64,000 nt of DNA, from assembly GCA_964639245.1 (NCBI GenBank), contig CAZXCU010000016.1:60175-124174 (forward strand), written 5' to 3'. The notes under the pieces were generated by a model that saw only the letters and a program-made list of their open reading frames with translations, was not told the origin of the DNA and did not search any database. Origin of the DNA: SB15 sp964639245. GTDB taxonomy: Bacteria > Chloroflexota > Anaerolineae > Aggregatilineales > J027. Positions 41,761-50,395 of this stretch are shown here, in pieces (within the stretch, counting starts at the first letter, position 1; each line of letters starts with the position of its first letter). The position numbers were made by a program, and so were the translations under genes.

Positions 41761-43293
41761 TTATTTTGCGTAATCTACCGCCCGTGTTTCGCGGATAATG
41801 GTCACTTTGATTTGACCGGGATAATCCATTGTTTCTTCGATGCGACTGGCAATATCCCGTGCCAATTTCACACTGGCAAGGTCGTCTACATCTTCGGGAC
41901 GCACCAGAATACGAATTTCACGTCCGGCTTGCAGGGCATAACTTTGCTGCACCCCTTCAAACGAATTGGCAATGTCTTCCAGCATTTTCACGCGGCGGAT
42001 ATAGTTGTCCACACTTTCACGCCGCGCCCCGGGACGCGCCCCGGAGATAGCATCTGCCGCTTCGACGATGATGGCTTCCACCGAGTCTTGTTCAACTTCG
42101 TGGTGATGGCTGGCAACACAATTCACCACCCGTTCGTTAATTTTGAACTGTTTGATGAAGTCTGCCCCGATAATGGCGTGCGAACCTTCCACCTCGTGGT
42201 CAATGGCTTTGCCAATGTCGTGCAGCAAGCCACCCATCCGTGAGGTTGCCACATCTGCGCCAAGTTCTGCCGCAATCATCCCCGCCAGATTCGCCGTTTC
42301 GACAGAATGGGAAAGCTGGTTTTGCCCGTAACTGGTACGGAATTTGAGCCGCCCCAACATTTTAATCACTTCGGGGTTCAAACCGGGAACATTGGCATCA
42401 TAAGCGGCGCGTTCGCCTTCTTCCCGAATCACCCGTTCGACTTCCTTACGGGTATCCTGCACCAATTTTTCGATGCGGGCAGGGTGAATCCGCCCATCCA
42501 AGACCAATTTTGCCAGCGCCCGTTTTGCCACTTCGCGGCGCACCGGGTCAAAACTCGAAATGGTCACGGCTTCGGGGGTGTCATCCACAATCACATCCAC
42601 GCCAGTTGCCTGTTCAAAAGCGCGAATGTTACGCCCGGCACGTCCAATGATGCGCCCTTTCATGTCATCGGAAGCCAGCGACACCACACTCACGGCAATT
42701 TCGCTGACGGCATCGGAGGCAATCCGTTGGACTGCCAGCGCGATAATATCACGGGCGCGTTTTTCTGATTCCTCTTCCAGTTCCTGTTCCACTGCCCGAA
42801 TCCGCCGCGCAATGTCATGACGGGCATCCTGTTCAACCGTTTGTAAAAGTTCTTCGCGGGCTTCTGCCTGGCTCATCTGAGCAACCCGTTCGAGTTCGAG
42901 CTGGCGTTCTTCCGCCATTTTCTCAATTTCGTTACGGCGTTTGTCTGCCGCACTTTGCATTTTGTTGAGTTGGCTTTCGCGCCGTTCCAATTTTTCAATG
43001 CGCTCATCCAAGTTTGCCCGCCGTTTTTGCAGTCGCTCCTCCTCATTATCCATTTCTTCACGGCGACGCTTTAAGGTTCTTTCCACTTGCTCCTGCTCTG
43101 CCAACAACCGATTTTTGGTTTCCAACGTGGTTTGTTGGGCTTTGGCGTTGGCCTCCTCGATCAAGCGAGTGGCATCCTGTTCAGCCTGTTGCAGCCGATT
43201 TTTTCCCTGACGGGTGAGCATCTGCGTATAAACAACATAGCTGATGCCTGCCCCCGCCAGAAAAGCAATCAGGCCGACGATTACAATTTCCAT
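41761..43293 (-). CDS. rny: Ribonuclease Y
   Basis: 510 aa from the ATG at 43293; the first ATG three codons earlier sits only 2 nt from GGAG. An N-terminal membrane anchor (IVIVGLIAFLAGAGISYVVY), a long Lys/Arg/Glu coiled coil (~30-190), a KH domain (GRIIGRAGRNIRAFEQATGVD) and an HD domain (MGGLLHDIGKAIDHEVEGSH) follow. It is the membrane-tethered endonuclease that initiates mRNA decay. Its frame abuts the recX stop. The PSP1 protein at 10873 is a likely partner. Confidence 0.96.
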   Translation of the reverse strand: MEIVIVGLIAFLAGAGISYVVYTQMLTRQGKNRLQQAEQDATRLIEEANAKAQQTTLETKNRLLAEQEQVERTLKRRREEMDNEEERLQKRRANLDERIEKLERRESQLNKMQSAADKRRNEIEKMAEERQLELERVAQMSQAEAREELLQTVEQDARHDIARRIRAVEQELEEESEKRARDIIALAVQRIASDAVSEIAVSVVSLASDDMKGRIIGRAGRNIRAFEQATGVDVIVDDTPEAVTISSFDPVRREVAKRALAKLVLDGRIHPARIEKLVQDTRKEVERVIREEGERAAYDANVPGLNPEVIKMLGRLKFRTSYGQNQLSHSVETANLAGMIAAELGADVATSRMGGLLHDIGKAIDHEVEGSHAIIGADFIKQFKINERVVNCVASHHHEVEQDSVEAIIVEAADAISGARPGARRESVDNYIRRVKMLEDIANSFEGVQQSYALQAGREIRILVRPEDVDDLASVKLARDIASRIEETMDYPGQIKVTIIRETRAVDYAK

Positions 43294-43301
43294 GTGGCCC
43301 A

Positions 43302-43943
43302 TTACTCCTCAATGTCATCTGGTATTCCAAGTTCGTCGAATAGTTTTTCCAGTACATCCTTCACGGTGTCATAGTTATAGCCCCGACGCATCAAGAATCC
43401 CCCGACCTGTTGACGGAGGGTGTCTCGATTTTTCCCACGGAGGGAACGCGCCTTTTTCTGGGCTGCGCGATACGCTGACTCGCTTGCGTCAAATGTGGCT
43501 AATACATCTTCGATGATGTCGGATGCGATGCCTTTTTGACGCAGTTCATACCGTAAGGCACTGGCCCCACGGGGATGAAATTCCTCTCGGTTCCTGACCC
43601 AAGTACGCGCAAATTCGAGATCATTCAAATAATTCATCGTTTGGAGACGTGCTAACACCTCTTCCACGACACTTTCCTCATATTTTTTCTGGCGTAGGTG
43701 ATCTCGAATCTCACTGCTGCTGCGGATACGGTAAGACAGGAATTTGACGGCCTGTTCATAGGCTTTGACATGGGTATCTTTGGCTTGTAGCAGCGCAATG
43801 TCTTCTGCGCTGAGGATTTGCCCTTTTTTGAGATGGGCAGCATCCAGCCGATTCAATCCAAATGCGAACGCGCCATCCAAATAGATATTCACGCGCTCGT
43901 TATCGCGCTGTTGAATTTCGATGGCAGTGATTTTGCCTTCCAT
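43302..43943 (-). CDS. recX: RecX-like recombination regulator
   Basis: 213 aa. RecX three-helix repeats: VKAYEQAVKFLSYRIRSSSEIRDHLRQKKY, LARLQTMNYLNDLEFARTWVRNREEFHPRGASALRYELRQKGI, and GFLMRRGYNYDTVKDVLEKLF. It inhibits RecA filament growth. recA is not adjacent. It lies directly upstream of RNase Y with the stop/start overlapping, and it is preceded by the putative structured RNA and its terminator. Confidence 0.93.
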   Translation of the reverse strand: MEGKITAIEIQQRDNERVNIYLDGAFAFGLNRLDAAHLKKGQILSAEDIALLQAKDTHVKAYEQAVKFLSYRIRSSSEIRDHLRQKKYEESVVEEVLARLQTMNYLNDLEFARTWVRNREEFHPRGASALRYELRQKGIASDIIEDVLATFDASESAYRAAQKKARSLRGKNRDTLRQQVGGFLMRRGYNYDTVKDVLEKLFDELGIPDDIEE

Positions 43944-43957
43944 GCGTGCAAATTCCC

Positions 43958-44230
43958 TAAAAACGCAAACAGCCGCAGTCTCCGCATAGACTACGGCATG
44001 TTCACAATGCAGTAGCGCCGCAACCCCCTACGAGGTTACGGACGGCTAGAAGCTGTATTTTTTACAGAGAAAATGACCCCCAGCAAAGCACCGAAAGCCT
44101 TTTCTCTCATAGCAGCACTCGCATGTGCGCTCTCAGAATCACCGCCCAAGTTGGGGCAGACATTTCTTAACGAGTCAATACCGTAGTTTATAGCAACACT
44201 AAGAAAACTGTGTACCGTTATGTTTGTACA
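43958..44230 (-). ncRNA. Candidate structured non-coding RNA
   Basis: A 390-bp gap (43944-44333) has no ORF of note. On the minus strand it begins with a strong promoter and ends with a terminator hairpin. Predicted helices include AGAGAAAA/TTTTCTCT (44066-44107), TAGC..CCGTAACC/GGTTGCGG..GCTA (44013-44048), CTGTA/TACAG (44053-44067) and the terminal stem. I do not recognise the family: no tmRNA, RNase P, SRP or T-box signature was found. The size and position could suit a 6S-like RNA, but this is unproven. The terminal stem could also act as an attenuator for recX. Confidence 0.5.
43959..43997 (-). terminator. Terminator at the end of the candidate ncRNA / recX leader
   Basis: GCCGTAGTCT / AGACTGCGGC (43972-43997, 6-nt loop, one G-U) followed on the minus strand by TGTTTGCGTTTTT. 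Confidence 0.85.
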
Positions 44231-44236
44231 TGCTTA

Positions 44237-44265
44237 ATTATGCCCTGTTTTTGCGATTTGCACAA
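44237..44265 (-). promoter_or_regulatory. Promoter of the candidate ncRNA
   Basis: Minus strand TTGTGC (44260-44265), 17-nt spacer, CATAAT (44237-44242). It lies downstream of the response-regulator terminator and points into the ORF-free gap. Confidence 0.7.
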
Positions 44266-44283
44266 GTCTTAGCGGTAGGGGAA

Positions 44284-44321
44284 TCAAAAAAACGCACCTC
44301 TCAAAGATTCTTAGGTGCGTT
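44284..44321 (-). terminator. Intrinsic terminator of the hsp20-lon-regulator operon
   Basis: Minus strand: AACGCACCT / AGGTGCGTT (44291-44321, 9-bp perfect stem) followed by TTTTTTTGA. Confidence 0.92.
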
Positions 44322-44333
44322 TCATGACGACGT

Positions 44334-44699
44334 TTAGTTGAGTAACCCCAGAAAAATTTCTGGCAGGTCGCCCGGCTCGAAGGGTTTGAGGAGGAACATA
44401 TCCACGCCATTTTCGAGCGCTTCTTTTTCGACATCCAACCCTGAAGACATGATGATGGGGGTGTTGGCAAAACGGGGATGGCTACGAAGGTTGTGTACCA
44501 CCTCCAACCCATCACTATCAGCCAAATTATAATCCACCATGAACACATGGGGCGGATTGGCTTGTGCTTTTTCTACAGCTTGTAGACCCCGTGCAACAAT
44601 TGTGACCTCAAACCCGGTAGAATCGAGTTCCAATAGGGTTTTCAGCAGTTTTGTCATCGCGGAGTCATCATCAATAATCATTACCTTTACCAAAGTCAT
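44334..44699 (-). CDS. Single-domain response regulator coupled to lon
   Basis: 121 aa from the ATG at 44699; its A overlaps the lon stop (GTGATG junction). Receiver-only: IIDDDSAMTKLL acidic pocket, phospho-acceptor Asp in FMVDYNLADSDGLEVV, switch Ser in IIMSSGL, conserved Lys in FLLKPFEPGD. No output domain. It is probably coupled to Lon in translation and could tune proteolysis by direct contact; this is inference. It ends the operon before a strong terminator. Confidence 0.9.
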   Translation of the reverse strand: MTLVKVMIIDDDSAMTKLLKTLLELDSTGFEVTIVARGLQAVEKAQANPPHVFMVDYNLADSDGLEVVHNLRSHPRFANTPIIMSSGLDVEKEALENGVDMFLLKPFEPGDLPEIFLGLLN

Positions 44700-47212
44700 C
44701 ACCCTTGTTTGTTAGTTCGGCTTTTTTTACGTGTGGGTTTGATGAGGGCTGCATCTAACACTTGATCGACACTATCCACCAAAACGAAGGTCATTTTGCG
44801 ACGGACATCTTCAGGAATGTCTTCCAAGTCCGGCTCATTGCGTTTTGGCAGAATGACAGTATCCAACCCAAAGCGGTCTGCTGCAAGAACTTTATCCTTA
44901 ATGCCGCCAACTGGCAACACCTGACCGCGCAACGTGACTTCACCTGTCATCGCAACATTATTTTTGACGGGCTGACCGCTAATAAGCGAGACAAGCGCGG
45001 TGGTCATTGTGACTCCCGCCGAAGGCCCGTCTTTGGGAATCGCCCCCGCCGGTACATGGAGGTGAATGTCATGCTGGCGGAAATATTCTTCCGGGATATG
45101 GAGTTCGTTGGCTCGCGCTCGTACATAACTAAAAGCCGCCCGGGCGCTTTCTTGCATGACCGCGCCCAACTGCCCGGTATATTGAAAGCCTTTGTCGCCG
45201 GGCATTTGTGCTGCTTCAACAAACAGAACATCCCCGCCCATAGGAGTCCATGCTAACCCCACCGCTACCCCGGGTTGGTCGGTACGGTCTTCAATTTCAT
45301 CCCGATAGCCTGCTTTGGGTTGACGCAGCAGTTCGCGGACTTTCTCATCATCAATATGATATTCGTCTACATCCCCCGCCGCAACTCGTGTGGCAATTTT
45401 CCGCACAACGGTGCCGATTTCACGTTCTAAATTGCGTACCCCGGCCTCACGGGTGTAATTGCGGATTAAGGACAAAATTGCATCCACTTCAAACGAGATT
45501 TCATCCTGCTTGAGCCCGTTTTCGCGTATTTGACGCGGGATGAGGTATTGTAGCGCAATTTGCGATTTTTCCTGCTCGGTGTAGCCGCTGATCTGAATGA
45601 TTTCCATGCGGTCACGCAAGGGCGCAGGAATCGGTTCAAGTTCATTGGCGGTGGTAATGAACATCACATCCGACAAATCGAACGCTACATCCAGATAATG
45701 GTCACGGAAATTGCTATTTTGTTCGGGGTCTAACACTTCCAGCAGCGCCGAGGCAGGATCCCCGCGAAAATCGCGTCCGAGTTTGTCCACTTCATCCAGC
45801 ATCACCACTGGATTTCGTGAACCGCTCCGCCGCAGCGATTGAATTAAGCGTCCCGGCATTGCACCCACGTAGGTACGGCGGAAACCGCGAATCTCGGCTT
45901 CATCCCGCACCCCGCCCAAACTCATTCGGATGAACTTCCGTCCCATTGCGCGTGCAATCGAAGCTCCCAGCGACGTTTTGCCGACTCCAGGCGGCCCCAC
46001 AAAACACAGAATCGCGCCGGAGCGTATCCGCCGAATTTGATACTCGGAGGCTTCTTGGGCTTCTAACTCTTCGGAGCGTTCCAAGTTCAATTTACGCACC
46101 GCTAAAAATTCAAGGATACGGTCTTTGACATCGCTCAATCCATAATGGTCTTCATTCAAGACATTCCGCGCATGTTTGATGTCTAAATTGTCTTCGGTAC
46201 GTTTGCTCCACGGGAGGTCGGTAATCAAATCGAGATAAGTCCGAATCACCCCATATTCTGCGGCGGCTGTCGGCAGTTTTGCCAAACGGTCAAGTTCGCG
46301 CCGCGCTTCTTTTTCGGCCTCTTCGGTCATGTTCGCGGTTTCTATTTTGCGGCGGAATTCTTCAACTTCAACCGTTTGCTCATCGCCTTCCCCCAGTTCT
46401 TTTTGGATGGCTTTGAGTTGTTCCCGCAGAAAATATTCGCGCTGCAACTTTTCCATTTCGGATTGGGCTTCGGTTTGAATTTTGCGCCCCAGCTCCAGCA
46501 CTTCCAATTCTTTATTCAACACGGTCATGAGCCGATGCAGTTTGGCGCTGACGGTATTGAGTTCCAGAATTTCCTGTTGATTTTCTAGGTTAATTCGCAC
46601 ATAGGTGGCAATCGAATAGACCAATTGTAGCGGGTCATCAAAATTGAGCGCGGAAGCAATTAATTCGCCGGGAATGTTGGGGACAAGCTCCGCCAATTTG
46701 TTGAACTGGTCAACCACATTCCGCATGAGCGCTTCGACTTCTAACGAGCTTTCCACTGTTTCAGGAATAGCCGTAACGTTCGCCCGTAAAAAGGGGTCAG
46801 ATTGTAAATATTCATCAAGGCGAATCCGTGCCAGCCCTTGCACCAACAGGCGCACCGTCCCATCGGGAGCGCGGAACAAGCGGTGAATCTGGGCGAGTGT
46901 GCCAATTTCATGAATATCGTCTGGGCCGGGCGTTTCTAATTGGGGATCTTTGGCACTGAACAATCCGATGATTCTATCTTCAGAGGTTGCAACCTCATCC
47001 ACCAATTTGAGCGAACGCGCCTGCCCCACCGTGAGCGGCATCGCTGTATGCGGAAAAACCACCAGTCCACGCAGTGGCAAAATGGGCAAATTGGTTGGAA
47101 TATGAATATCGTCATCCGTTAATGGATCAGCCTGTTCAATCACACTATCATCGCGTTCCGTCTCATCATCAATGACGGTAATTGCAGGCCGTGTTTTTTC
47201 TTCTGTGGTCAT
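44699..47212 (-). CDS. lon: ATP-dependent Lon protease
   Basis: 837 aa. LON substrate domain from ~40 (LPILPLRGLVVFPHTAMPL), long helical region, AAA+ module with Walker A CFVGPPGVGKTSLGAS, Walker B VVMLDEVDKLG, sensor motifs, and a Ser-Lys protease domain: KDGPSAGVTM (catalytic Ser) and GGIKDKVLAADRFG (catalytic Lys). An acidic N-terminal extension (ITVIDDETERDDS) is slightly long. It degrades damaged and regulatory proteins. Overlaps hsp20 by 4 nt and the regulator by 1 nt. Confidence 0.97.
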   Translation of the reverse strand: MTTEEKTRPAITVIDDETERDDSVIEQADPLTDDDIHIPTNLPILPLRGLVVFPHTAMPLTVGQARSLKLVDEVATSEDRIIGLFSAKDPQLETPGPDDIHEIGTLAQIHRLFRAPDGTVRLLVQGLARIRLDEYLQSDPFLRANVTAIPETVESSLEVEALMRNVVDQFNKLAELVPNIPGELIASALNFDDPLQLVYSIATYVRINLENQQEILELNTVSAKLHRLMTVLNKELEVLELGRKIQTEAQSEMEKLQREYFLREQLKAIQKELGEGDEQTVEVEEFRRKIETANMTEEAEKEARRELDRLAKLPTAAAEYGVIRTYLDLITDLPWSKRTEDNLDIKHARNVLNEDHYGLSDVKDRILEFLAVRKLNLERSEELEAQEASEYQIRRIRSGAILCFVGPPGVGKTSLGASIARAMGRKFIRMSLGGVRDEAEIRGFRRTYVGAMPGRLIQSLRRSGSRNPVVMLDEVDKLGRDFRGDPASALLEVLDPEQNSNFRDHYLDVAFDLSDVMFITTANELEPIPAPLRDRMEIIQISGYTEQEKSQIALQYLIPRQIRENGLKQDEISFEVDAILSLIRNYTREAGVRNLEREIGTVVRKIATRVAAGDVDEYHIDDEKVRELLRQPKAGYRDEIEDRTDQPGVAVGLAWTPMGGDVLFVEAAQMPGDKGFQYTGQLGAVMQESARAAFSYVRARANELHIPEEYFRQHDIHLHVPAGAIPKDGPSAGVTMTTALVSLISGQPVKNNVAMTGEVTLRGQVLPVGGIKDKVLAADRFGLDTVILPKRNEPDLEDIPEDVRRKMTFVLVDSVDQVLDAALIKPTRKKSRTNKQG

Positions 47213-47646
47213 GCTTCACCTGATTTCTCGTTGTCGCCTGAGTCTTGTATATTAACCACCGTAATTTCATTTTCGCGCTTCAAACGGGGTAAAACCACTT
47301 TCAGGAAACCATCTTCATAAGTCGCCGAGATGCTTTCGCGTTCCACCAGCCAAGGTAAATTAATTGCCGTACGAAAATCCCCGTAACGGACTTCCAACTG
47401 GTGATAAGCCGTTACACGGTCATCAATCGGCGGTGTACGGCGGCCTTCAATGATAAGTTGTTTGTTTGCCAGCGTCACCGTAAAATTACCCGCCTGCATC
47501 CCCGCCAATTCAATCATGACGATGAAATGGTCTTCGGTTTCATAGGCATCGGTGGCTGGCTGCCACAGGCTGTTTCGACGCGCCATTGCCATACGTCGAA
47601 ACCAATCATACGGTTCGTTCAGTGGTTTTTCTGGCTTGTTGGACAT
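47209..47646 (-). CDS. Hsp20/alpha-crystallin small heat-shock protein
   Basis: 145 aa from the ATG at 47646 (AGGG upstream). The alpha-crystallin domain spans ~35-135 with FIVMIELAGMQAGNFTVTLANKQLIIEG, GDFRTAINLPWLVERESISATYEDGFLKVVLPRL, which carries the conserved G-x-L motif. It holds unfolded proteins in soluble form. The stop overlaps the lon start by 4 nt (ATGA), so holdase and protease are co-made. No CIRCE operator was seen upstream. Confidence 0.92.
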   Translation of the reverse strand: MSNKPEKPLNEPYDWFRRMAMARRNSLWQPATDAYETEDHFIVMIELAGMQAGNFTVTLANKQLIIEGRRTPPIDDRVTAYHQLEVRYGDFRTAINLPWLVERESISATYEDGFLKVVLPRLKRENEITVVNIQDSGDNEKSGEA

Positions 47647-47715
47647 GAGCAACCCTAGTGTTGTGAATAATAGCACAGGCTGGTGAAGCGATATATCAGA
47701 GTCCTATCAGAAAGT

Positions 47716-48891
47716 TCATTCAAAGGTGCGTGTATCCCGAACGAGCCGTGTGCCTTCAATTTTCTCGACCAATTCCACGCGGTCAACGGTCAATCGGGCG
47801 GCTTCACGCACCGCTTGGGCGATGCTGTCGGTGTTCAACGCGCTGTCTTCTGAAATGATTTGCAGCACCACAGTATCGCGTGCGCCGTCCCGCCCAACAA
47901 CTGCCTGAATTTGTTTGACCATCGGGAAAGCGGCTACGGCAAATTTAATCGAGTTGGGGTGCAGGAACATCCCGCGCACTTTAATCGCTTCGCCGGAACG
48001 CCCCATCCAGCCTTGCAGCCACTTTTGGGTGGTGCCATCCTCATGGGTCACGGTTTGCATGATCGATAAATCGCCCGTACCAAAACGAATCAGAGGGTAA
48101 GTGCGGCTCATATGGGTGACCACGACTTCCCCCAGCTGGCCTTCCTCCAAGAGTTCGCCCGTTTGAGGATTGCACACCTGAATGATGATGCTGTGCGGCA
48201 CAAACAAGCCCTGTTTACCGGGAATTTCGTAACCCAGCACCCCCAAATCAGCCGTTGCATAGGCTTGGGATGTCACCATGCCATAGTTCCCTTCAAATTT
48301 TTGACGCTGGGAAGGGGTATAGGGTTCGGCGCTAAAAAAGGCTTTTTTCAAGGGCAGGCGGGGCAGTCCCATTTCTTCTGCTTTTGCCAGAATCATTTCT
48401 AAAAAGCTGGGTGTGCCAACATAGGCCGTGATTTGGAGGTCAAAAATCACTTTAAGTTGGACTTCCACATTACCCGGCCCCATCGGGACAACGGTTGCGC
48501 CCATGCGAATCAGGGCTTCATCCATGAGCAAACCGGCTGGCACCATATGATACAAAAATGTGTTGAGAACAATATCCTCTGCCGTGAAACCGGAATTTAA
48601 AAAGGCTTCTCTCGCAGCTTCCATCGAAACTTCATCGTCTATGCCATGCGGATCGTAAATCGGGCCGGGCGAAAGATAAATACGTTGGAGTTGTTTCATA
48701 GGAATCGCCAAGAATCCGCCGAAAGGTGGGTTGGCCTGCTGCATTTCTTGGAGTTTATCTTTGGAAGTCACCGGAATTTTTTGCAAATCGTCTGCCGTTT
48801 GAATATCGGCAGGTTGCACGCCAGCCGAATCCATAATTTGACGGATGGCAGGCGCATTGTCGTAAACATACTGGATATGGGCGTTCAGCAT
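47716..48891 (-). CDS. Phenylacetate-CoA ligase-like (PaaK/AMP-binding) protein
   Basis: 391 aa with TAGGAG before the ATG. The fold matches PaaK-type adenylate-forming enzymes: YDNAPAIRQIMDSAGV, DLQKIPVTSKDKLQEMQ, a P-loop region reading YLSPGPIYDPHG where the usual 'xSSGTTG' is degenerate, PSFLEMILAKAEEMGLP, FFSAEPYTPSQR, and the terminal LIRFGTGDLSIM then GRSGEAIKVRGMFLHPNSI. The acyl substrate is unknown and the altered P-loop makes activity uncertain. It is next to a PadR-type gene. Confidence 0.82.
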   Translation of the reverse strand: MLNAHIQYVYDNAPAIRQIMDSAGVQPADIQTADDLQKIPVTSKDKLQEMQQANPPFGGFLAIPMKQLQRIYLSPGPIYDPHGIDDEVSMEAAREAFLNSGFTAEDIVLNTFLYHMVPAGLLMDEALIRMGATVVPMGPGNVEVQLKVIFDLQITAYVGTPSFLEMILAKAEEMGLPRLPLKKAFFSAEPYTPSQRQKFEGNYGMVTSQAYATADLGVLGYEIPGKQGLFVPHSIIIQVCNPQTGELLEEGQLGEVVVTHMSRTYPLIRFGTGDLSIMQTVTHEDGTTQKWLQGWMGRSGEAIKVRGMFLHPNSIKFAVAAFPMVKQIQAVVGRDGARDTVVLQIISEDSALNTDSIAQAVREAARLTVDRVELVEKIEGTRLVRDTRTFE

Positions 48892-48921
48892 GAGTTCTCC
48901 TAAAAAAGATGATGGGTGTGT

Positions 48922-49671
48922 TTATTCTTCATCTGGCAGATTGAAAAATTCAGTTTTTTGATTGATCCGGGTCGCGTCATTTGTGTCACGACGTTTGGGC
49001 GGCGGCGGAAAATCGTCCTCCTCATGCACGGGTAAATTTTCACGGGTGGTGTGTTTGTGAAATGAATCGCTGTCCTGTGGCAGCATCAACTGCTGCATTC
49101 GCGGCACTTCGGCAACTTTGCGGGCGATGGGTGTTTCATCGGACGGTGCTTGCATTTCCCAGACTGGATACCATTTGTCAAACCAGACCATTTCTGCTTG
49201 CAGCAGCGCGATTTGATGCTCAAACATGGACACAATATGGAATGGAATCTCTTGGGTGGTCAGATGATCAAGCTGCTGGGACAAATGGTCATATTGAAGC
49301 TGTAACCCCGCCCGATAGCTCCGCAAAGCATGGCGGACTTGGGTTGTTTTTAAAACGGGCAAGTTTGCCAAACCAATATCAAAACTGTAAGGCAAATGAT
49401 GGGGGGTGGACAAGCGATCTGTAATGGCGGTTTGTAGAATCCCGACACCGGCTTGGGTCAGCCGAAATAATTTATCGCGTCGGTGTTCAACCTCATTCAG
49501 CGATTCAATCAATCCCTGTGATTCGAGTTTGTCAATCACATAATAGACAGAGCGCGTGCCAATGAGTGTCCATGACCGAATGTTACGGGCATGGAGTACC
49601 GCCTGTAGATCATATCCCGTGATGGGTGCTTCGGCGATAATACTCAAAATCGCCAGTTCAGCATCGGTCAT
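48922..49671 (-). CDS. PadR-family transcriptional regulator
   Basis: 249 aa with AGGGGG before the ATG. The N-terminal winged helix is typical of PadR: LAILSIIAEAPITGYDLQAVLHARNIRSWTLIGTRSVYYVIDKLESQGLIES. The C-terminal part is a helical dimer domain, extended by a low-complexity tail (NLPVHEEDDFPPPPKRRDTNDATR). It lies between the PaaK-like gene and the SRPBCC gene on the same strand; regulation of either is plausible but unproven. Confidence 0.87.
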   Translation of the reverse strand: MTDAELAILSIIAEAPITGYDLQAVLHARNIRSWTLIGTRSVYYVIDKLESQGLIESLNEVEHRRDKLFRLTQAGVGILQTAITDRLSTPHHLPYSFDIGLANLPVLKTTQVRHALRSYRAGLQLQYDHLSQQLDHLTTQEIPFHIVSMFEHQIALLQAEMVWFDKWYPVWEMQAPSDETPIARKVAEVPRMQQLMLPQDSDSFHKHTTRENLPVHEEDDFPPPPKRRDTNDATRINQKTEFFNLPDEE

Positions 49672-49685
49672 GATGCCCCCTTTTT

Positions 49686-50357
49686 TTATGCGTTCTGTCG
49701 AATATTCCCATTGGCTTTTTCTTTGGTTGGCACATAAATTTCGCGGGTGGCTTGGGCTAATTCTGCCAGTGTGCGTAATTGAGTGGTCGTCTGAATAAAT
49801 TCCAACGGTTCATACAACCAGTTATACACCATACCCACCAATCCGGTGCTGTAGCCGCGCACGCGCACCACCAAGCGTGTCCGTTGTGCCTGCTGACGAA
49901 TCAACACATAGGCATAAATTAAATCGGTGGTTGTACCCAACAGATTCGGCATATCAAACGCACCTACCACCAGATAATGTGGCTGTTCCAAGCGCAGCAC
50001 TTTAAACCCATTATCCAGCGACATGCCAATTTTAATTTCGGGCAAATCATGGCGCAGATAATTGGCACTTGGAATCCCACGATTGCTGAGAGGGTCAATA
50101 TTGTAAAATCCGGTGGTGTCTCGTCCCATTTGCGCCAGCCATGCCCAGACAACTTCTGGCGCGGCATTTACATCAATGCTGCGTGTGGCCTGCAAATTGG
50201 GGCGCAGAATCAATTCATCGCCGGGCAATTGCTGTTCGGCTTCGCCCAGTTTTGTTCCCCAATTTAACATGCGCGGTCTCAGCAGAAAAAAATACGCCAG
50301 ACTCAGACCGCTAACAACAGGCAGCATCGGAAAACCGCCATTTTTTTGTTCAGTCAT
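49686..50357 (-). CDS. SRPBCC/START-like domain protein with N-terminal membrane segment
   Basis: 223 aa with AAGGGG before the ATG. One hydrophobic N-terminal segment (MLPVVSGLSLAYFFLLRP), then an SRPBCC-type domain: ATRSIDVNAAPEVVWAWLAQMGRDTTGFYNID, IKIGMSLDNGFKVLRLEQPHYLVVGAF and a C-terminal helix. Such folds bind small hydrophobic ligands. Ligand unknown. It starts the block with PadR and PaaK-like genes on the same strand, 14 bp upstream of padR. Confidence 0.8.
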   Translation of the reverse strand: MTEQKNGGFPMLPVVSGLSLAYFFLLRPRMLNWGTKLGEAEQQLPGDELILRPNLQATRSIDVNAAPEVVWAWLAQMGRDTTGFYNIDPLSNRGIPSANYLRHDLPEIKIGMSLDNGFKVLRLEQPHYLVVGAFDMPNLLGTTTDLIYAYVLIRQQAQRTRLVVRVRGYSTGLVGMVYNWLYEPLEFIQTTTQLRTLAELAQATREIYVPTKEKANGNIRQNA

Positions 50358-50395
50358 CGCAAATCCCCTTTTGTTGTGTTTAATTATAGCTTGCT

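Noticed and set aside
43944..44333. tmRNA, RNase P RNA or SRP RNA in the 390-bp gap
   Set aside because: None of their conserved segments was found; it is left as an unassigned candidate RNA.
47647..47715. CIRCE/HrcA operator before hsp20-lon
   Set aside because: No TTAGCACTC-type inverted repeat is present in the short upstream region.
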